Of a DNA stretch of 19,162 nt, positions 1 to 7,277 are shown in pieces. The translations under genes and the position numbers were made by a program. The stretch spans positions 1 to 19,162 of the forward strand of contig CAILMU010000031.1 in assembly GCA_903835325.1 (NCBI GenBank), read 5' to 3'. Positions within the stretch are counted from its first letter, which is position 1, and the number at the start of each line of letters is the position of its first letter. A model generated the notes under the pieces. It ran no database searches. It worked only from the letters and a program-made list of their open reading frames with translations, and had not been told where the DNA came from. Source of the stretch: an uncultured Microcaldota archaeon (GTDB lineage: Archaea > Micrarchaeota > Micrarchaeia > Anstonellales > Bilamarchaeaceae).

Positions 1-1
1 C

Positions 2-1279
2 GCGCAGGAAGTTGGAAGGGCATGCATAATGCTCGAGGAAGGCAGGCGCAACCTGATGTTCGACTGCGGGATAAAGCTGGGCGAGACGACCGAATACCCG
101 CTCATCCATGACGACGAGCTGCGCAACGTGCGCAACATCACCATCTCGCATGCGCATCTGGACCACAGCGGCTACCTTCCCCATGTGTATTCCAAAGGCG
201 CATCGCCGAACATATTCCTCACCAAACCTACCCGCGACCTGATGGGCGTCCTGCTTTCTGATTACCAGCGCATCCATGTCGGCGAAGGGAGGAGGCGCAA
301 GATGTTCTCGATGAAGGATGTGGACAATGTGATGAAGGATGCCCGCATCATCGAGTACAACGAGCCATTCACCAGCGATTTCAAGGTGTCGTTCCACTCT
401 GCCGGGCACATCCTGGGGAGCGCGCTGACAAGAATCCACGAGAACGGCGGGATACTCTTCACGGGAGACATCTGCACAAGGAAGACCCGCGTGCTGGATC
501 CCTGCACCAGGACGGTGATGGCAGAGACCCTTATCATGGAGAGCACTTACGGAGGCAAGGACGACCTCATCCCGAGCTACAAGGAGAGCTACCAGAAGAT
601 GATAAAGATAATCAACCAGACCCTGGATAAAGGAGGCCATGTCATCATCCCGAGTTTCGCTGTGGGGCGCGCCCAGGAGGTGCTCCTAGCCCTCGACGAC
701 CACATGCGCTCCGGAGCGCTGGCGCCGACCAAGATTTTCATCGACGGCATGATAGGCAAAGCCATGAAGATATACCGCCACAACGCGTATTACGCGAACG
801 ACGACATCAAGAAAAGGATACTGATGAGCGAGGACGATCCGTTCAACAGCCCGAATTTCCACCACCCGAGGTCCAAGGCGAGGGATGACGTGCTCAAAGA
901 GCCCTCCATAATAGTCACCACATCAGGCATGCTGACAGGAGGGCCGGTGCTCTTCTACCTGGATAAACTGGGCGCCGACCCGAGGAACACGGTAATATTC
1001 GTCGGGTATCAAGCGGATGGTACGCCCGGAAGCAAGATAATCGCGGGCGAAAAGCGCCTGATGGTGCGCGACCGGGAGATAAAACTGGGCGCCCGGATCG
1101 AGAGCGTGAAGCTATCGGCGCACGCGGATTTCAACGATCTCACGCAGTTCGCCCGTTCTATCAAGGGGCTGAAGAGGATATTCCTGATGCACGGGGAGAA
1201 GACGGACCTTTATGATGCCCTCGAGAGGGATTACGAGGTCGTGATCCCGAGGAATCTTGAGACTTATTCTATCAGGTGA
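2..1279 (+). CDS. beta-CASP metallo-ribonuclease, aCPSF2-like (5' partial)
   Basis: This is a zinc-dependent RNase of the metallo-beta-lactamase/beta-CASP superfamily, expected to act in the cytoplasm on RNA processing or decay. The reading frame is open to the left edge: codons before the first internal ATG (position 29) read AQEVGRACI, the conserved EVGR segment that follows the first strand in this family, so the true start lies just outside the window. Counting from position 2, the metal-binding motif SHAHLDH is at residues 49-55, SAGH at 132-135 and TGD at 154-156. Beta-CASP motif A is E180 in ESTYG, motif B is H374 in SAHAD and motif C is H397 in MHGE; PSFAVGRAQEVL is at 217-228. There is no room for the N-terminal KH domains of aCPSF1/FttA, so the shorter aCPSF2 type (about 420-440 aa) fits. 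Whether it is an exo- or endonuclease cannot be read from the sequence. Confidence 0.9.
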   Translation, partial: AQEVGRACIMLEEGRRNLMFDCGIKLGETTEYPLIHDDELRNVRNITISHAHLDHSGYLPHVYSKGASPNIFLTKPTRDLMGVLLSDYQRIHVGEGRRRKMFSMKDVDNVMKDARIIEYNEPFTSDFKVSFHSAGHILGSALTRIHENGGILFTGDICTRKTRVLDPCTRTVMAETLIMESTYGGKDDLIPSYKESYQKMIKIINQTLDKGGHVIIPSFAVGRAQEVLLALDDHMRSGALAPTKIFIDGMIGKAMKIYRHNAYYANDDIKKRILMSEDDPFNSPNFHHPRSKARDDVLKEPSIIVTTSGMLTGGPVLFYLDKLGADPRNTVIFVGYQADGTPGSKIIAGEKRLMVRDREIKLGARIESVKLSAHADFNDLTQFARSIKGLKRIFLMHGEKTDLYDALERDYEVVIPRNLETYSIR

Positions 1280-1383
1280 GGACTGGGAGGGGATCGACGC
1301 TCCCTTCACCCAACCAGATTTATGCACATCCGTACGTCCTGAGCTCCGCTATATTTGTCAGGGATGAATCTGGAGGGAGAAGG

Positions 1384-1427
1384 AAAAAAGGATCAGGAAA
1401 AATAATTGAAAATATAAGAAAAAAAAT
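1384..1427 (-). terminator. poly-U terminator of the envelope operon
   Basis: Immediately after the stop codon of the secreted Ig-repeat gene, the minus strand has an uninterrupted T8 run, then further T-rich stretches through ATTTTTCC and CCTTTTTTCC. Archaeal RNA polymerase terminates on such U-tracts without needing a hairpin. The two flanking genes converge here, so termination is expected. Confidence 0.55.
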
Positions 1428-4400
1428 CTACGAGACCTGCAGGCACTGGGGCGCAGTGAGATAGAGGTCTATCGAGCACGTGCTGGTCGAGGGGCCTCCA
1501 GGCTCGGTTATCGTGACGGTCACGATTTGGCCGAGGCTGTTCGTCGTGATGACCACGAGCGCTCCCGAAGAGGACTGGGAGGCGACATAATAGCCGGTCC
1601 CCGGGTTCCAGAGGATATCCGGGCAGTTCAGGTCCTCGTTGGGCCCGCACATCACGCTCAGGGGCACTGTGCCTCCGGGGTAGACATCGACTCCGAGATT
1701 GGCGTTCAACGTGCCTCCGCGGATGGTGCAGAAATCAGTGTGGCCGTGCGGCTTGTTCCCGCAGCCTGGACCTGTGCATTGGCAATTCGGGCCGACGCAT
1801 GAGCAATTCGAACCGACGCAGGTCTGGTTCGATTCGTTCACCACTTTCAGGTTCGCGATAGCGACCCCTCCCAATGTGGGGTAAGGCGCTATCGTTATCT
1901 CGCCCAGGCCGTACTGGTGGCCTGAGACGACGGTGTCGCCCGCATCGAATGTTGCCCCGTGCACGCTCTCGTTGCTGTTGGAGCCGAGCGTTGTCGGGTT
2001 CAAAGCGTAAGACGCATCGTCAGGAACCGCCGGGACGCCGTTGACTGCGCAGTTCAGGTTGAAATACACCGAGCCTCCTTCCAGGACGTTGGCAGCATCA
2101 GGGTCGAAGGTGCATGTGTAGTTCGCCGTGTGGCCCGGGCCGGTGTTGTTTATCGTGATATTGGACCTGCAGACAGCGGTGCCTGAAGTATATTGCAAAT
2201 ATCCTTTGGACTGGTCCGAGGACGTCGAGAACGCGATGGCGTGCACGTTGTCCTTGAACATGAAATCGCCGTTCAGGTTGAGCCATGACCAGTCGGAGCC
2301 TACGCAAGGAACGGCAGGACCATTGGCGGTGCAAGCCACATGGAAATCGACCGCTTCCTGGGTCCCCATGGCATACACGTCAGGGTCTATGGTGCAGTTT
2401 GTCGGCGGAGGCGAGCTTGTCACGGTTATCGGGGACACATCCACTGCGCCCACCGCGTAAGGCGGCAGGTTTATCTCGAGGAAGCCGATACCGGTCAGGT
2501 CGCCGTTCCCGGGGTTGTTTCCGGCAGTGAAGGTCGTGCCTGAGACGCTCGAACCTGATGTGGAACCGAGAGCAGGCGGACCGACCACGTATTGCGCGGT
2601 GTCGGGCGGCGTCGGGTTCCCGTTATACGAGCAGTTGAATGTGAACGGTTGCGACTGGCCAGGGACCAGCGTCGAGCTGTCCGGCTTCAGGTCGCAGACA
2701 TACGGAGGGGCTGTCGAGCTCACCGACAGGTCAGACAAGCACGTGGCATTCCCCGAAGAGTATGTCAGGTGGCCTGTGAGGCCGGGAGCGGAATCCGTGT
2801 AGGCGAGCGTGTACGAGTCGTTCGAATCGAGAAGGCCGCCATGGAGCCCGTTCATCCCCCAGACGCCGTTGACGCATGGCACCGGGTTGTTGAGGACATC
2901 GGTGCACTTGACGTTGAACGCGTAAGCGAGGTTGACTTCCATCGAAAGGTTCGATGGTATTATCGCGCAGTGCTGCGGTGTCGGCGGAGCGCCCGTCACA
3001 TTGATGTCTGCCGAGCACCCTGCACCTCCGAGATACGGGTTCGGGTCGTTGAATATCGCGAAACCCCAGAGCTTTCCTGCGCTCTGGACATTCGCGGCAG
3101 TGAAAGTGGTCCCCTGCACGCTTGAGTTGCTTGTCGTGCCCTTGAGGGGCGAAGCGACGATGTAATCATAGTTGTCCGGGGTAGCCGGCGAACCATGATG
3201 GAGCGCGCTCAATGTGAAATATTGGGACTGCGTCTTGTACATCGTCGCAGGCGACGGCGCCATGGCGCATGAATAATTGGTGGCGGGACCTGGGTGGATG
3301 GACACATCCGAGTGGCAGGCGATCGAGCCGATGTTGAACTGCACCCAGCCGCTGGCACCTGGGCCGGATGTCGAGAAGCCGCTTGCGTGCGTATTGTCAG
3401 CGACATAGAATAATCCGTTCAGTCCGTTGGTCCAGTGCCATCCGTCGGTGAGCAATGGGAAGCTGCTGGTGCACGGCAATGTGGTGCCGTCCAGTTGCCT
3501 GCATGTGACCTTGAAGTTCCCTATCTCATGGACGCCCAGTGAAAGCGCTGTCGGATCTATGGCGCAGTCGAAGATGCCGTTGCTGCTCCCCAAGGGAAGC
3601 GAATCGTTGCAAGAAAGCGGCGCTCCGCAGACGTTCCCGACTGTCTGCGCGGTCAGGACCACGTTCGTGGGGCCTGATGCGCCTGGCTGTATAGCGAGGT
3701 TCACCCAGACGTCCTGGGTCCCTCCGACATAGATTATCGGTGAGTTCGTGTCGCTGTCATAGAAGCCGTTTGTCGAAGGGCAGAGGTAATCCGGTATGCC
3801 GAATACAGCGCAAAGCATGGAGTCCGTGGTTGCCGGGCTCGCCACATAGCCGCTGTTCGAGCTTGAGACGCCGGTTAGGACTATGGCCTGCTTGCCGGTG
3901 TTCGTGACAGTCATGTCTATCATGATGTGCTCTGAGCACTTCGGACCCTGCGTGGTGTGCACGCATTGGGTGAAACGAAGGTACTGGTAGTCGGAGGTGT
4001 GCGTCATGATGCATGCGCCTGAAGTCGAGGCAGGCTGAACATTCACGTTTATCGTGGCCTGCGTGCTGGAAGCTGATATCGAAGGCGAGTTCTGCCTATA
4101 ATAATAGATGCGGAAGGCTGGGTCCGTCGGCTGTTTCAGTACGGCGCCGAAGCACGTGACCCCGTTTATGGAGGCTGCTATCGTGTGCGAGCCGGTGACC
4201 CCGGCTGTGAATGGCTGAGGCGAAAGCGCGCTCGCATCCATCGGGGAGCCGACATTCTGCCCGCGGTCTGTCACCTGGACGGTTCCTTTGCAGAACACAT
4301 TGACATCCCCGCGCTTGTTGTAGTTGGGCACGCCGAAGCTCTGCTCGTATGTCATCGATTCAGGGACGAAATACAATGAATTGAGATCTGAAGAATCCAC

Positions 4401-4814
4401 GCTGGCCTCATCAGGCCTGTTGGTGAAGAAATCGAATGTCCCGCCGTTCAGCCACGCGATATTCTGGTTGTAGTTGCTGGAACCGCCCATCATGTCGCTG
4501 AGCTCTTCGTCCATGGGGTATGGCGTCCTGACATCCAGGTTGCTCACAGCCCATTTCGAATTCGTCGTGACATCGGGCGTCACAGTCACAGTAGCGCCTT
4601 TGCAGATCGTGTTCCCGGGCTGCACGCTGTTGTAGTTGGTGCCCCCGATGAGCATGCCTGAGGGCACCGAGACCTTGATGGCCGCTTTGATATTCATGTC
4701 CGTATCGACATGGTATCCATAGCTCGACAGGCTGTTCTGGAAGTCCGCCTGGACGCTGAATACCGCGGCTCCAAGTATCAGGAGCATACAAAGGATTTTG
4801 GCTGAACTGTGCAT
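1428..4814 (-). CDS. secreted Cys-containing Ig-like repeat protein, 1128 aa
   Basis: This is an exported protein of unrecognised family, probably an extracellular adhesin or surface protein. The ATG at 4814 is preferred over an in-frame GTG at 4823 because GGGGTG lies 6 nt upstream and the protein then begins with a textbook signal peptide: basic MHSSAK, a hydrophobic core CMLLILGAAVFSV, and a likely cut after VQA. Residues about 25-415 are a beta-rich N-terminal region with scattered cysteines. Residues 417-993 hold three tandem A-B modules. Each A domain (starting near 417, 616 and 807) has four cysteines, spaced C-x20-C-x8/9-C-x44-51-C. B domains start near 516, 707 and 901. A short Cys-heptad linker (about 999-1019) and a final domain with six cysteines follow. 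No C-terminal transmembrane anchor is visible, so it is released or held non-covalently. It lies 18 nt after the 740-aa gene and is last in the operon. An Ig/BIG-like fold is inferred from strand pattern only. Confidence 0.85.
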   Translation of the reverse strand: MHSSAKILCMLLILGAAVFSVQADFQNSLSSYGYHVDTDMNIKAAIKVSVPSGMLIGGTNYNSVQPGNTICKGATVTVTPDVTTNSKWAVSNLDVRTPYPMDEELSDMMGGSSNYNQNIAWLNGGTFDFFTNRPDEASVDSSDLNSLYFVPESMTYEQSFGVPNYNKRGDVNVFCKGTVQVTDRGQNVGSPMDASALSPQPFTAGVTGSHTIAASINGVTCFGAVLKQPTDPAFRIYYYRQNSPSISASSTQATINVNVQPASTSGACIMTHTSDYQYLRFTQCVHTTQGPKCSEHIMIDMTVTNTGKQAIVLTGVSSSNSGYVASPATTDSMLCAVFGIPDYLCPSTNGFYDSDTNSPIIYVGGTQDVWVNLAIQPGASGPTNVVLTAQTVGNVCGAPLSCNDSLPLGSSNGIFDCAIDPTALSLGVHEIGNFKVTCRQLDGTTLPCTSSFPLLTDGWHWTNGLNGLFYVADNTHASGFSTSGPGASGWVQFNIGSIACHSDVSIHPGPATNYSCAMAPSPATMYKTQSQYFTLSALHHGSPATPDNYDYIVASPLKGTTSNSSVQGTTFTAANVQSAGKLWGFAIFNDPNPYLGGAGCSADINVTGAPPTPQHCAIIPSNLSMEVNLAYAFNVKCTDVLNNPVPCVNGVWGMNGLHGGLLDSNDSYTLAYTDSAPGLTGHLTYSSGNATCLSDLSVSSTAPPYVCDLKPDSSTLVPGQSQPFTFNCSYNGNPTPPDTAQYVVGPPALGSTSGSSVSGTTFTAGNNPGNGDLTGIGFLEINLPPYAVGAVDVSPITVTSSPPPTNCTIDPDVYAMGTQEAVDFHVACTANGPAVPCVGSDWSWLNLNGDFMFKDNVHAIAFSTSSDQSKGYLQYTSGTAVCRSNITINNTGPGHTANYTCTFDPDAANVLEGGSVYFNLNCAVNGVPAVPDDASYALNPTTLGSNSNESVHGATFDAGDTVVSGHQYGLGEITIAPYPTLGGVAIANLKVVNESNQTCVGSNCSCVGPNCQCTGPGCGNKPHGHTDFCTIRGGTLNANLGVDVYPGGTVPLSVMCGPNEDLNCPDILWNPGTGYYVASQSSSGALVVITTNSLGQIVTVTITEPGGPSTSTCSIDLYLTAPQCLQVS
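1758..1820 (-). repeat. three tandem Cys heptads (21-bp units)
   Basis: Inside the secreted protein, three consecutive seven-residue units follow the pattern C-[VT]-G-[SP]-[NG]-C-x, visible in DNA as imperfect 21-bp tandem repeats. They join the last B domain to the C-terminal domain. Closely spaced cysteines could form a rigid disulfide-linked hinge or bind metal; the sequence does not decide. Confidence 0.7.
1836..3566 (-). repeat. three tandem A-B Ig-like modules (coding repeat)
   Basis: Three diverged copies of a module of about 185-195 residues lie head to tail, roughly at 3566-2988, 2969-2415 and 2396-1836. A domains open with C-[AT]-I-x-P and end in a C-x-S-[DN] strand. B domains open with Y-x-C-x-x-x-P and share a central segment of the form GTTFTA or GATFDA. 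B2 and B3 pair an early cysteine with one 21 residues later, whereas B1 lacks that second cysteine (ALHHG in place of the CSYNG/CAVNG segment) and instead has one near its end. This suggests a changed disulfide in the first copy. Confidence 0.75.
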
Positions 4815-4832
4815 AACATCCACCCCTAGTGA

Positions 4833-7055
4833 TCATTTCATGTTGACTACTGCCGGAACCAGCTTGAGCACGTTGTATCCGTCTGCGAGCTGTCCGTCGT
4901 TAAGGAGGGACAACGCCTTCTGGACGCCCTCATCCGTCTTCATCCAGGCCATGCCTGGTTTCTCCATCTCAGAACGTATCGTGTTCGCAAGCGAAGCCGC
5001 CATCAGCTTGTTCGTAGGGTTCGTGCCCGCGATTTCCCCTGCTCGTTCGAATCGGGATTTGAAATCGTCGCTGAACTGCGCCTGGGTCGGCGAGACCGAT
5101 ACCGCGGCTGACCTGGTAGGAACGGTTTTGGCTATCGGCGCTGCGCTCGTCTGGCCTCCGGCTGTGGCGGTTGTTCCTGCTCCTCCTGTATCGAAAGTGT
5201 ATCCGAGCAGGCCGGTGACGAATGGCGATAATCCGTACGGTGCCCTCCCGGCGCCTTGCGGTCCGTTCTCCCACATGACTCCGCCACGGGCACCGAGATC
5301 GAAGCGCCCTACCTGGAACACTATCTCGCCCCCGATCGTGTAGGTGTTGATACCCGGGCTCTTCTCTGCGGTGTTGTAGAGGTCGCGCTCATATCGTGCG
5401 AATGCGCCGAAGTTCCTTACTCCGTTCCTCATGTTCTTCTCGAAAGTCTCGAGGCTCACTTCGCCGCCGAGCCTGAATTGCTCCATGTATTTGGAGAGTA
5501 TCGGCGTCACGAGGAGCTCCATGGTCCGGTTCTCGCTATCGGCGATAGTGAAAGCCGCGGATTCCCTAAGGATGAACGCGTTCTTCGGGTCTGCCCCGAA
5601 AGCGGATGCGCTCAGCCTCTTGAAAAGGCGGATAGGCGGGAGCTTCTCCCCTGCCCATCCTGCATTGTTAATCTCGAAACCATATACCCCTAGGTAAGGA
5701 CCTTCGTGGTTACTGTTCAGCGTAATGGGCGCGCCTGCTCCTGGGATGTTCACAGATTCGTGAATATTGGACGTTTCGTATCCGCCCGTGCAATACAGGG
5801 TTATCTCCATAGGGTGCCCCCACATGGCACCGAATGTGGCATATCCTCCGACACCCGCGGCATGGCCGTGTTCGGTGATTCCCACTGAAACGCCCTGGGC
5901 GCTAAGAATCCCGGATCTTTTCAGGAAATTATAATATAACATGGCTCCGAGTTCAATCGGGACGACCTGCAGCGCGTTCGCGACTTTCTTGTCGAAAGAC
6001 AAATCACCGGTGTTGCGGTCAGGTTCGTACCTTATCCTTCCGGTTGTGCGCGCCTCCTCCCACTTCTGCCCGGCAGGAAGAGGAAACCTCACGCGGAACT
6101 GCATGCCCACCATGATGAGGGCGCGTCCTTCGAATTTGGCATTCGCTGATGCCAGGACTGCCAGGACGATGTTCTTGAACGGCGAATTGCCGAGGTCCTG
6201 GAGCGCTTTCTGTATGTCATGGTTCTTCAGGTCCTGGAGAGCCCGCTGGTAAGCTTGCGCTTCAGCGGAGTTGCCATTCTTGAGCGAGTCGCTTGCGACG
6301 GAATTGAGCGCATCTATGGCTGCCTGATAATTGGCATCGGTCGGGTTCGATACGCACGCTGCAAGAGCATCCGCCGCACCCTGGGCTTTGCCCCTGTCTC
6401 CGAAGAATTGGCTGGCGTCAGGCCCGGGATCCTGCACCTTGGGCACGAACGTCTGGTTCTGCGCACCGTCGCTGAATATGTGCCATTGCTCGGCGCCATA
6501 GGTCCTGGGCGTGGCTATCTGCTGATCCCTCTGGCCGGTCCTTGCCTCTTCGCCTTTGCCGCCGGCGTATTTCGTTGTCTCGTCCGGAAGCCCGGACAGT
6601 ATCAGCATTAGGTGGCGCATCTGCTCGCGCAGGTTCCCTGTGTTGAATTCCTCGTAGTTCTCCTTGCCGGCATTGCGCTGGAGCTTCTCTATGACGTCCC
6701 TCGCCTGTTCGGAGCGGATGCCGGCATCAGCCTTCACTTTCACCCAGCTCACCATCCAGTTGATGGCGCCGATGACCTGGTTGTCCATGGCTTTGGCGTC
6801 GAACTTGGAGACGTTCATGGTGTTGTTCCAGATCTGCCATTCCTGCGGGTTCGCCTTCTTGTCTGGCTCCCCAGAGCGCATGAGCTCGCGGATGTAATTG
6901 AGCCGGACTAGGTTCGCCGCTAGGTCGACCTTCGACATCTTCGGGTTGAACGGGTAGTATGGCGATGCCTTGTTGTTCAGGTTTGCCGCCATGTTCGTGA
7001 TTATCGATACCTCTGATTCCTGGGCCGGTGCCGCCTTTCGCTGCGTTTCTGCCAT
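4833..7055 (-). CDS. 740-aa protein with porin-like beta-rich central domain
   Basis: The family is not recognised. Residues 1-300 are mainly helical and hydrophilic. Residues about 308-622 consist of many short amphipathic strands rich in G, Y and F separated by polar turns, for example MVGMQFRVRFPL, GPYLGVYGFEI, TYTIGGEIVFQVGRFDLGA and finally VTGLLGYTF, whose G-x-x-Y-x-F form resembles the closing strand of bacterial outer-membrane barrels. A Thr/Ala-rich linker (623-655) leads to a helical tail. There is no signal peptide at its own N-terminus (MAETQRKAAPAQES), which conflicts with an outer-membrane location unless export is unusual. The start is supported by AGGTGA 6 nt upstream. It follows a 53-aa gene by 11 nt and precedes the Ig-repeat gene by 18 nt, so it sits mid-operon. 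A soluble beta-rich fold is the main alternative. Confidence 0.8.
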   Translation of the reverse strand: MAETQRKAAPAQESEVSIITNMAANLNNKASPYYPFNPKMSKVDLAANLVRLNYIRELMRSGEPDKKANPQEWQIWNNTMNVSKFDAKAMDNQVIGAINWMVSWVKVKADAGIRSEQARDVIEKLQRNAGKENYEEFNTGNLREQMRHLMLILSGLPDETTKYAGGKGEEARTGQRDQQIATPRTYGAEQWHIFSDGAQNQTFVPKVQDPGPDASQFFGDRGKAQGAADALAACVSNPTDANYQAAIDALNSVASDSLKNGNSAEAQAYQRALQDLKNHDIQKALQDLGNSPFKNIVLAVLASANAKFEGRALIMVGMQFRVRFPLPAGQKWEEARTTGRIRYEPDRNTGDLSFDKKVANALQVVPIELGAMLYYNFLKRSGILSAQGVSVGITEHGHAAGVGGYATFGAMWGHPMEITLYCTGGYETSNIHESVNIPGAGAPITLNSNHEGPYLGVYGFEINNAGWAGEKLPPIRLFKRLSASAFGADPKNAFILRESAAFTIADSENRTMELLVTPILSKYMEQFRLGGEVSLETFEKNMRNGVRNFGAFARYERDLYNTAEKSPGINTYTIGGEIVFQVGRFDLGARGGVMWENGPQGAGRAPYGLSPFVTGLLGYTFDTGGAGTTATAGGQTSAAPIAKTVPTRSAAVSVSPTQAQFSDDFKSRFERAGEIAGTNPTNKLMAASLANTIRSEMEKPGMAWMKTDEGVQKALSLLNDGQLADGYNVLKLVPAVVNMK

Positions 7056-7066
7056 GTTTAGTCACC

Positions 7067-7228
7067 TTAGACGGTGAATGCTAATGGTATTGGAGCGCCA
7101 GTATATATAAAACGCTCCGGTGACGCAACGAGGGCGGCATGGGCGATAGCCAGAGTCGCGGCGAGCCTTTTAGCTTGCCTGCCTGCTCCATGATTGCTCC
7201 TTGCCTTATGCGTTCCCTCACTGATCAT
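7067..7228 (-). CDS. small signal-like peptide, 53 aa
   Basis: A short gene lies in the gap between the 1464-aa and 740-aa genes. It reads ATG at 7228 to TAA at 7069-7067. It has the best ribosome-binding site of the window, and the stop is 11 nt before the next start, so translational coupling is likely. The product has a basic N-region (THKARSNHGAGRQAKR), a hydrophobic core LAATLAIAHAALVA, then a polar tail ending PIPLAFTV. This looks like a signal peptide or tiny membrane protein. It may supply, interact with, or be a frame-shifted remnant of an export signal for the downstream 740-aa protein, which lacks one; the two frames differ. The function is unknown. Confidence 0.5.
   Translation of the reverse strand: MISEGTHKARSNHGAGRQAKRLAATLAIAHAALVASPERFIYTGAPIPLAFTV
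7092..7118 (-). promoter_or_regulatory. internal TATA box flanked by a 6-bp inverted repeat
   Basis: On the minus strand TTTTATATATAC (7113-7102) is a good archaeal TATA box, about 26 nt upstream of a plausible start site near 7081, which would give a leader of about 26 nt for the 740-aa gene. GGAGCG (7092-7097) and CGCTCC (7113-7118) form an inverted repeat around it, a layout suited to repression. It lies inside the 53-aa coding region, so its AT-rich core could also be coincidental coding sequence. Confidence 0.4.
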
Positions 7229-7234
7229 TCTACT

Positions 7235-7243
7235 CCACCTCCT
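7235..7243 (-). promoter_or_regulatory. Shine-Dalgarno site of the 53-aa gene
   Basis: The minus strand reads AGGAGGTGG, fully complementary over GGAGGTG to the archaeal 16S rRNA 3' end, 7 nt before the ATG at 7228. It is the evidence that decides that this short frame is a gene. Confidence 0.7.
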
Positions 7244-7277
7244 TCTGATAAACGTCAGTTGACAACTTCCACCGCTT

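Noticed and set aside
29..1279. Start of the beta-CASP gene at the ATG at 29
   Set aside because: Upstream codons in frame encode the conserved EVGR segment, so the gene continues beyond the left edge.
2592..3125. Plus-strand frame of 177 codons inside the Ig-repeat gene
   Set aside because: Arg/Val-rich out-of-frame shadow of a GC-rich coding sequence; the minus-strand frame has the signal peptide and domain repeats.
1428..4814. Archaeal fusexin (HAP2-like) identity for the secreted protein
   Set aside because: It has a beta-rich ectodomain but no C-terminal membrane anchor and no recognisable fusion-loop region; the tandem A-B modules are the dominant feature.
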